This document shows, one piece after another, positions 16,870-22,500 of a DNA stretch of 22,500 nt (position 1 is the stretch's first letter; the number at the start of each line of letters is the position of its first letter). The position numbers were made by a program, and so were the translations under genes. The stretch is from Tubiluchus corallicola. Lineage: Eukaryota > Priapulida > Priapulimorpha > Priapulimorphida > Tubiluchidae. The notes below the pieces were generated by a model. It was not told the DNA's origin. It made no database searches and was given only the letters and a program-made list of their open reading frames with translations. The stretch covers positions 1 through 22,500 of the forward strand of contig JAQGDQ010000777.1 of the NCBI GenBank assembly GCA_030141605.1, in the 5' to 3' direction.

Positions 16870-19800
16870 CTAAAAAGATAAACAGGTAGTACCTGCAGGA
16901 CTGCACCATTCGAAACAGGTCTTATAAGACTGCATGAGCACAGACATAACTAAATGATTACAAATTAGGTACTGTTCTATTGAGGAGATTATCAGCTGTC
17001 TAATCATGCTGTTTGTTTAGACATTTATAAGTGATTTTATTGAATAACATTAAGAAAAAACATCCTTTCGGGCACTCCAATTTAGCCTGTTGAAAAGCTT
17101 AGTCTGGTGCACACTTGCGTGATCGTACACACTAATTTATTGATCACCTGCTTGCTAGAGCCCAGAGAACTGTTTATTGTACAGAGTTCTAGGAAAGGCC
17201 AACGGATCAGCCAAGGAGAAACTGAAGTGTCCTTAGAAATAGAGTAGACTTGAGGCTAAAGAAGTGAAACTGTACATTGTTACGGTGCAAACACTGCTGC
17301 CACTGAAAGCTTTTTCAATTTTTTTAAATCGTTTTTTAATTCGTAAGTCATATATAATTTTGCATCTAAATCTATCGTATGAGGAGTAGAAACTTACAAA
17401 AATGATCAAGTAAAATGTAATCACCGAGAGCAGTTTCTAATGAACACGTACAAAATGTATTAAATGTTTACGGATCTGAAGGTGTCAATATGCACTAGCT
17501 GCGTTATTCAAATACATACATTGTACATTGTATACATTATACATTGTTACTAAGTTTCTAAATGATCTTACCTAACAGCAGTGGACCCAAGAACAGACAA
17601 GGCGTCTCGAACAGCATGTACGCCGAGTAGTAATCGGTGAAAAGATCCGCGCCCGCCATGTCTCTCAATATGACACTAGTGGGCGAGAAACACAGTCCGT
17701 ACAGTCCACCGGACAACACGACCAGCACGTACAGAGACGTATACTCGTGTGCTACGCAGAACAGCAGCGTCACTGATCCGGTGACGAAAGCGATGAAACA
17801 GTAACCGAACTGACGCGCGTACACGTTGCTGAATTGCTTGTAGTCCCAGATAGGACTGGCCAGTAGTACAGACACTGTGTACACTGCGGAGTTTATCGAC
17901 AACATGGTCGCTTCATTTACGTCACTACCAGTGACTTCTACCGACTTGAATGGCAGGTAGACGTTCAGGTTAATGAAAGGTAGGTCAAATAGACTGACCA
18001 TGATGAGAAATATCCATAAGCGGATGTCCTTCAGTACGCTCCATTGAAATCCTCCTCGTTTTTCCTTTTTATGCTTCTTCTTGGTCTTTTCTGCAGTGTC
18101 CTCATCATCAGCAGCGGCACTGGTCATCGCCATTTCTATTAAATCCAGTCTACTACTCGGCACGACGGAATATGCGAAGTTTGCGTTGTTGTCGCCGTTG
18201 CCGTAGTCGTCAACCATTTCGGCCGTTGCGTTCAAATGGGCTTCTACTTTGAAATACGATTCCAAACTTGCCGAGCTCTCTCTTGGCGACTTGATATCAA
18301 ACGTCACCCGATTCGTGGTTGCCGTATCTAATTCGCTTCTGTTTGTGCCGTTGGCATCGTCGATTTTGCCGTCGTTGCTTTTTCCTCGAACTTTTACGGG
18401 CCTGTAACTCATCGCGCAGGGGAGAGCGTTCAGAATGACCGCGCTGCTGATGAGCATTGCGCCGTTGTAGCCGTATTCCTTAACGAGATAGTTGAGGAGG
18501 TAACTGAGAGGCACCATCATGATGCCAATTCCGCTGTAGGCGATTCCGATGGCGAACGACAGGTGCTTGTCGAAGTACTTGTTGATTATTGCGAAGCCGG
18601 ACATCGAGACGAATTTGCTTGAGCAACCTGTCAAAGAGAAAGTGTTATAGTAGCGAACTAATTAATGCTAGTAATTAATTAATTGATTTACTTAACACTG
18701 ATCTTGTTACAATGGCAGTGTTAAAAAAACTGGATTTGTTTTAGATCCTAGTGCAGACCAAACTTTTTTGGACCTTTGACCCCTTCGTGGAATCCTTGAT
18801 TTCTCATCGACCCCTCAGGCATGTACAGAAAAATAAATATGGATAATACTTAAGTAGATGTGCAGTTTTCATATATGCTAGTGAGTGGAACTATATCTTT
18901 AACATTCGCTAAAGAGTTATTTACAAATTCACAATATGACATTGGGTTTCCATTGAAAAATTTATGCAGATTGTTGAAGTTCAGTTCAGTGTTACCTTCA
19001 CGAAGGTGATTTGTAAGTGGACAAAAACAGATAACATGCTCTTCTGTTTGAATGTTTAAACCAGGGCGGGAGCATAGCCTGTCTTCTCTTTTTATCCTTG
19101 CCCATCTTCCAGTCTCAATAGCTAGGTTATGTGAGGAGAGGCATAAGCGAGATGTTTTGATCCTATGGAGCTCATTTACTTTTACACTATACATTGCACT
19201 GATAGATAGTTCCGGATTCAAATAGAGATAGGTGCACAGTTTAGTTCTTTCGAAATCCCTGATATGTTGTTTTGTGTTCTCAAGGTTGTCAGAGATAATA
19301 TCCGTTTTACGAAGGATAGCTTTCACATATTGTACACATGGTGTGTTCGCTTCCGAGCACAAATTCCACACGATCGAAAATGGGTCATCGGGCTCGTTGC
19401 CACTCAATTCAATTATTCGTTTAAAGAACCTTGATTGAGCATTTTGAACGTACACTCTGGCAGAAGGTAATCCTAGCTGGACTAAACATAAGTCATTAGC
19501 GGTTGTCTTCTTGACGCCAAGCAATGCTTTAATCACAGAATTGTACATCACATTTATCGCTTTTAAGATTGCCAGTCATCCAGGATTCACAGCTGTAGAA
19601 AATAGGTGATAGCAGGGCCGCATGCATCACTTTTTTCTTAACCCAGAATGGGAATAATCAGTTTTTGTTCATATTTAAGAACTTGAATAAGCCAAGTCAT
19701 CTTACAACCAATCTGCCGGAACCGATTGTGGTCAGTCAATACTACCTGTATTTCTACCAGGAGCAGGATATGACAGATCGTCCTGTTTTCCTTTATGTTA

Positions 19801-22338
19801 ACTCTGTTATCAAGCAAAGAATGGTCAGCATAGCAAAACTGCTGTCATCACTGTTGTCAACTTAGGCGTACAAGCCGATTTTTGTAGGGAGTAGGGGGCT
19901 GAGCCACTTTTGCCCGAAAAATACAGTGCCAACTCGAAAAAAGTCCTAAGTCGGCAATTACCCCATGATTAAAAAATGCCGGATTTCAGGCACTTAATTT
20001 GGTGACGTGAAGAAATTCCATGATTTGTTTTTATGAAAAATATTATTTTACTTTTTTCATCATTTGGCCGGTGCTCGAAAAATTTGGTGATTGCCCCCGC
20101 CGTGGCTTATACGCCTATAATTGTCATCCACTTTGTTTCATTCTTATCCACGTACAGCAGGGGTATGCAAATTGCGACCCACCGAGAGAATTTGTGCGGC
20201 CCGCGAAGACATTTGTCAACCTAATGAAAGTGTGGCCCAGGCGATTAATTGAGTGTATCCAGCTGAAGTCCGTGCCATGATCCCAAAGATAGTGCGGGTA
20301 GTTTTTTCTACTAGATCGGATGCCATTAACCCTTACAAGACGGTTGTAGCTTAATGTCACTGTACTACACAGACTGTGTGATACACATTACTAATATGCA
20401 TTGTAATGAAATTACCACTATCTGTCCTGAAAGTAGAAATATATGGTTTGTAATATAAATTTTAATAACTTCGAAAATAGTTTCTTGAGTGTAGTAGTAA
20501 TGATGTACACAGGTCGGATGCAAAAAAATCGTTATTAGGCCTTTCTGTACTTGGCTCCTTGATCAAACTGCCTGTGACCCACAGGAATTGCGGGAAAGTT
20601 TAATGTGGCCCGGCTAGTCGGATAATTTGCACACCCCTGGGGTACAGCATCTGCACGTAAGGGGGCACTGCGTATGCATGTTGATTTTGCCGCTTCTTGT
20701 ATTTCTTACCAAAAACGAATCCGTAGAAGACGTAGAGCATCCACACCGTGTCGGCAAAGTAGCAAAGTGCGACGCCCAGCGAGGCAGTGACGGCAGACGT
20801 GACGGCGGTGCTCCGTGAGCCAAACCTCTTCACGGTAGCTGATGCTAATGGACCTGAAAAGTTTAAATCGGTTCCGTTGAACTTTAATTCGGTTTGGATT
20901 TTAGTCAAATTGTGAGCAGTTCTTACTAAACTCTAGCGCACCAGCCCAACACCCACTTTCCAACCAACTTGGCAGCAGGACAACTGAGGCGGGACTGGCT
21001 TCTAATTTCTTACCGGTGATAATCCTGTAAAATGAGACATCTAACTGACAGAGGCATCGTAGTCATATTTGGGTGTGACAGAAACCCCAAGAACCACATG
21101 GAAGTGAGGCTGCCATTGGGTTAAATAAAATTACCAAAAACAGTTTCTGTCGGTCACTTATCCACTAACTGGTCAAACTTAGTGCTGCATAACTTCACAG
21201 CAAAGTGTCGTTCAGATATAGTTTCTGCTGGTCACTTATCCACTGACTGGTCAAACTCAATGCTCCATAACTTCACGACAAAGTGCCATTCGACTATTCT
21301 TATGAAGGTACTATGAACTGCCTGTATTCAGTGTTGAATATGTTGGCGTATGTCTTTGCTTTCCAATTTGAAGCAAATGGTTGGTAAGTTAAGTAGCCTA
21401 ATTTTTAAAGGAAAACTGGATGATTGTGTAAACATTAGTTCAGAATAAAGGATGCTCTAAAATATTGGAAATTACAATTGCTTTTTTTAAACCAAAGCTT
21501 AGGTTAAATAATAATTACCTCGGATACTCCAATTTTGTGAAACTTTCAAAGCTATGCGCGGTCAATGAATCTACTAAGCTTGGCAGTGGCATCGTTTTGT
21601 CACATTCGCGTGGCCGACGAATAGATGGCGCTACCGTGTTAACCATGATCATGAACTGCAGTGTTAGTTTCTGGCGTCATATGACGTAAAGCCCATTTTC
21701 GCAACATCATGCGTTTAAGCAGTATTGTAACACTTACGCAAACGTGCTTGATACGCAAGGGAAGATGTCTGCCATTGCACAAACTGTGGTTAGTTTCTGA
21801 TGTAAGCATTAGCTGTGTTTGGCTGTCATTAATTAACTTTCTAAGCTAATTATTCAAACATAAGAAACAATTGCTAACTTTTACAAAAATGCATATTTTG
21901 GACAGTAAATTAAAATGAGATTGAGTCTAAACATTCGTCCGGTTTTCCTTTAATCTATTTGCTTGTGTAACCACTTGCTGCTTCAGCATTATTCAGAGAT
22001 TTAACATGCGTGAAATGCAATACATTTACTGTTATTTAATATTTTTAGAATTTTATTCTAATATCTCAGATACATTGACATTGTATGGACAATAATATGC
22101 ATTTGCTTCAAATACCTGTTATGGCCATCACGGAAGTGAACAGACCGGAGACTCCACCTGCCAGGGCGGCGTTAAAATCTCTCCGTTCTAACATGTCGAC
22201 CATTAGGATGCCGTAGCAGGCTGCGAAACCGAAGTGCAGCCCCACGATTGCGCCCGTTGTTATGGCAATCGCCCAACCCCAGCCTCCGTCTGGTGATCTC
22301 GCTTCGTCGATTTCCGGGTCGGTAACTTCTGGGTCCAT
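16736..22338 (-). CDS. SLC16/MCT-family 12-TM transporter (4 coding exons, complete)
   Basis: Major-facilitator plasma-membrane transporter of the monocarboxylate transporter family, 518 residues. Exons on the minus strand are 22338-22116, 20853-20710, 18627-17572 and 16869-16736, all joined in phase 1 with GT-AG introns. Visible marks: family motif DGGWGW (residues 17-22) before TM1; GPLAS and RFGSR after TM2; the second family motif YFDKHLSFAIGIAYSG (140-155) leading into TM5; a long polar TM6-TM7 loop (about 199-315) with acidic and Lys-rich patches; and hydrophobic segments for TM7-TM12. The length is normal for MCTs. The Lys of TM1 and the Asp/Arg pair of TM8 used by MCT1 are not present, so lactate/pyruvate transport should not be assumed. 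The start ATG at 22338 has a good context (AAAATGG). Confidence 0.9.
16870..17571. other. Intron 3 of the MCT-like gene, nothing recognised
   Basis: AT-rich intron between transporter exons 4 and 3. It contains a run of ACATTGTA/TACATT words near 17515-17550 but no repeat with definable ends and no coding frame. Confidence 0.6.
17572..18627 (-). CDS. MCT-like transporter exon 3 (TM5 motif, central loop, TM7-TM11)
   Basis: A large 1056-base exon encoding residues 123-474. It opens GCSSKFVSMSGFAIINKYFD, holds the second MCT signature at the TM4-TM5 loop, the polar central loop with the KKKHKKEK patch, and TM7-TM11. It ends ETPCLFLGPLLL before the donor TTAG|GTAAGA. Confidence 0.92.
18751..18825. 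repeat. Possible hAT-derived fragment
   Basis: GTGCAGACCAAACTTTTTTGG, then CCTTTGACCCCTTCGTGGAATCC and CGACCCCTCAGG. The wording resembles termini of hAT elements in animal genomes, but no partner end was found. It adjoins the LINE relic. Confidence 0.3.
18850..19660 (-). pseudogene. LINE (non-LTR retrotransposon) reverse-transcriptase ORF C-terminus, relic
   Basis: An open frame of 233 codons (19551-18850) carries the LINE C-terminal pattern: ALLGVKKTTANDLCLVQLGL near its start, and near the end an 'ETGRW.R..RE.RLC' then 'EEHVICFCPL' cysteine/histidine segment. Upstream, 19648-19560 reads LFPFWVKKKVMHAALLSPIF then YSCESWMTGNLK in a different frame, matching the usual '..YGCESW..' stretch of the same proteins. 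At least one frameshift therefore separates the parts, and the polymerase core is absent. The copy is 5'-truncated and dead, and lies in the same orientation as its host intron (intron 2 of the MCT-like gene). Confidence 0.82.
20158..20639. mobile_element. Charlie-like hAT MITE in MCT-like intron 2
   Basis: Left end CAGGGGTATGCAAATTGCGA; the right end AATTTGCACACCCCTG is its inverted copy with one mismatch. Internal GCGGCCCGCG and GTGGCCC words are typical of Charlie-type hATs. Flanks ACGTACAG (20150-20157) and GGGTACAG (20640-20647) agree at 6 of 8 positions, fitting an 8-bp target duplication. No transposase frame. Confidence 0.82.
20710..20853 (-). CDS. MCT-like transporter exon 2 (TM2-TM4 region)
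   Basis: A 144-base exon encoding GPLASATVKRFGSRSTAVTS and onward to YVFYGFVF. The 'GP.AS..V.RFG.R' stretch is the conserved TM2-TM3 loop of MCTs. It begins after TTTTCAG and ends at TTTTTG|GTAAGA; the flanking Gly codons are split by introns. Confidence 0.9.
21142..21298. repeat. Tandem duplication, two 78-bp units
   Basis: GTTTCTG..GGTCACTTATCCACT.ACTGGTCAAACT followed by CATAACTTCAC and AAAGTG occurs twice, at about 21143 and 21221. In MCT-like intron 1. Confidence 0.85.
21409..21949. mobile_element. TTAA-flanked MITE, full-length copy
   Basis: Left end AGGAAAACTGGATGATTGT (21409-21427) and right end ACATTCGTCCGGTTTTCCT (21931-21949) are inverted copies with three mismatches. TTAA lies directly on both sides (21405-21408 and 21950-21953), the target duplication used by piggyBac-type transposases. 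The 541-bp element is non-coding. A second, left-truncated copy is at 9135-9528. Confidence 0.75.
22116..22338 (-). CDS. MCT-like transporter exon 1 (N-terminus, TM1, start of TM2)
   Basis: Encodes residues 1-74 plus one base: an acidic cytosolic tail, the DGGWGW signature, TM1 and the beginning of TM2 ending SVMAIT. The donor is G|GTATTTG. In MCT1 a Lys lies 18 residues after the WGW motif; here that position is Ala. Confidence 0.9.
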
Positions 22339-22383
22339 TTTGTTGTCCGTGCGCGGGATCTGTCGTCACTTAGAGTATCCAGT

Positions 22384-22404
22384 TTAACTTTTGAGAAACG
22401 TCAT
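22384..22404 (-). promoter_or_regulatory. Short upstream ORF in the MCT-like 5' leader
   Basis: ATG ACG TTT CTC AAA AGT TAA lies three bases after the proposed 5' UTR splice acceptor and ends 45 bases before the main ATG. If the leader is spliced as proposed, this six-codon uORF would be the first ORF scanned from that exon and could lower translation of the transporter. Confidence 0.4.
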
Positions 22405-22407
22405 TTT

Positions 22408-22480
22408 CTGTAAAATGTAATAGAAAGTGTGCATGATGAACTTAAATTACTATGCAATCACTATGTAATTATTTTCTTAC
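22408..22480 (-). other. Probable 73-bp intron in the 5' UTR of the MCT-like gene
   Basis: Reading the minus strand, CTTAG|GTAAGAAA (exon end at 22481) is a near-ideal donor, and ATTTTACAG at 22416-22408 is a good acceptor with a pyrimidine-rich lead. The exon resumes at 22407, 69 bases before the start ATG. Inferred from splice signals only. Confidence 0.5.
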
Positions 22481-22500
22481 CTAAGTGTGTTTTGATTTAA

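Noticed and set aside
19665-19865. 66-codon plus-strand frame ending LLSSLLST
   Set aside because: Upstream of the LINE relic in the opposite sense; no family recognised and no splice support.
1-22500. CRISPR arrays, prokaryotic operons, phage or viral genes
   Set aside because: No spaced direct-repeat array, no ribosome-binding-site-led operons and no viral hallmark genes were seen; the window is intron-bearing animal DNA.

Overview
This is animal (metazoan) nuclear DNA. Its coding sequence is broken into short exons with GT-AG introns, the intronic and intergenic DNA is AT-rich, and transposon relics are dense: hAT, pogo/mariner-like, LINE, a tRNA-derived SINE and a 5S rRNA-derived SINE. 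Nothing bacterial or viral is seen. The gene structures and repeat mixture suggest an invertebrate, but the species cannot be named from this window.

Plus strand, 2455-14424: the 5' part of a USP19-type deubiquitinase gene. Eight exons join in phase to give 342 codons. They encode a short acidic/lysine-rich N-terminus, two CS (p23-like) domains, a Ser/Thr/Ala/Pro-rich linker and the start of the USP catalytic domain with its cysteine box. The rest of the catalytic domain is not found anywhere in the window. Positions 1-2454 are upstream DNA without a convincing gene.

Minus strand, 22481-16736: a complete SLC16/MCT-family (monocarboxylate-transporter-like) membrane transporter. It has four coding exons (518 residues) and a likely small intron in the 5' UTR. 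It is convergent with, or nested inside, the unfinished USP19 gene. It carries both MCT signature motifs but lacks the charged residues needed for lactate transport in MCT1, so its substrate is open.

Repeats fill most of the introns. Elements with definable ends are a 287-bp hAT MITE with a perfect 8-bp target duplication (14474-14760), a second hAT element split by SINE copies (15335-16435), a Charlie-like hAT (20158-20639), a pogo/mariner-like MITE split by a LINE 3' end (6279-7524), and a MITE flanked by TTAA (21409-21949) with a second copy at 9135-9528. Also present are a SINE headed by 5S rRNA sequence (about 3450-4057), a tRNA-derived SINE (8358-8626), a LINE reverse-transcriptase C-terminus (18850-19660) and several local tandem duplications.

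The observations most worth following up are a 66-bp in-frame tandem duplication that copies the splice acceptor of USP19 exon 2, and the missing remainder of USP19. Coordinates were counted by hand. Gene calls rest on recognised protein motifs and splice-phase agreement; no database search was run.
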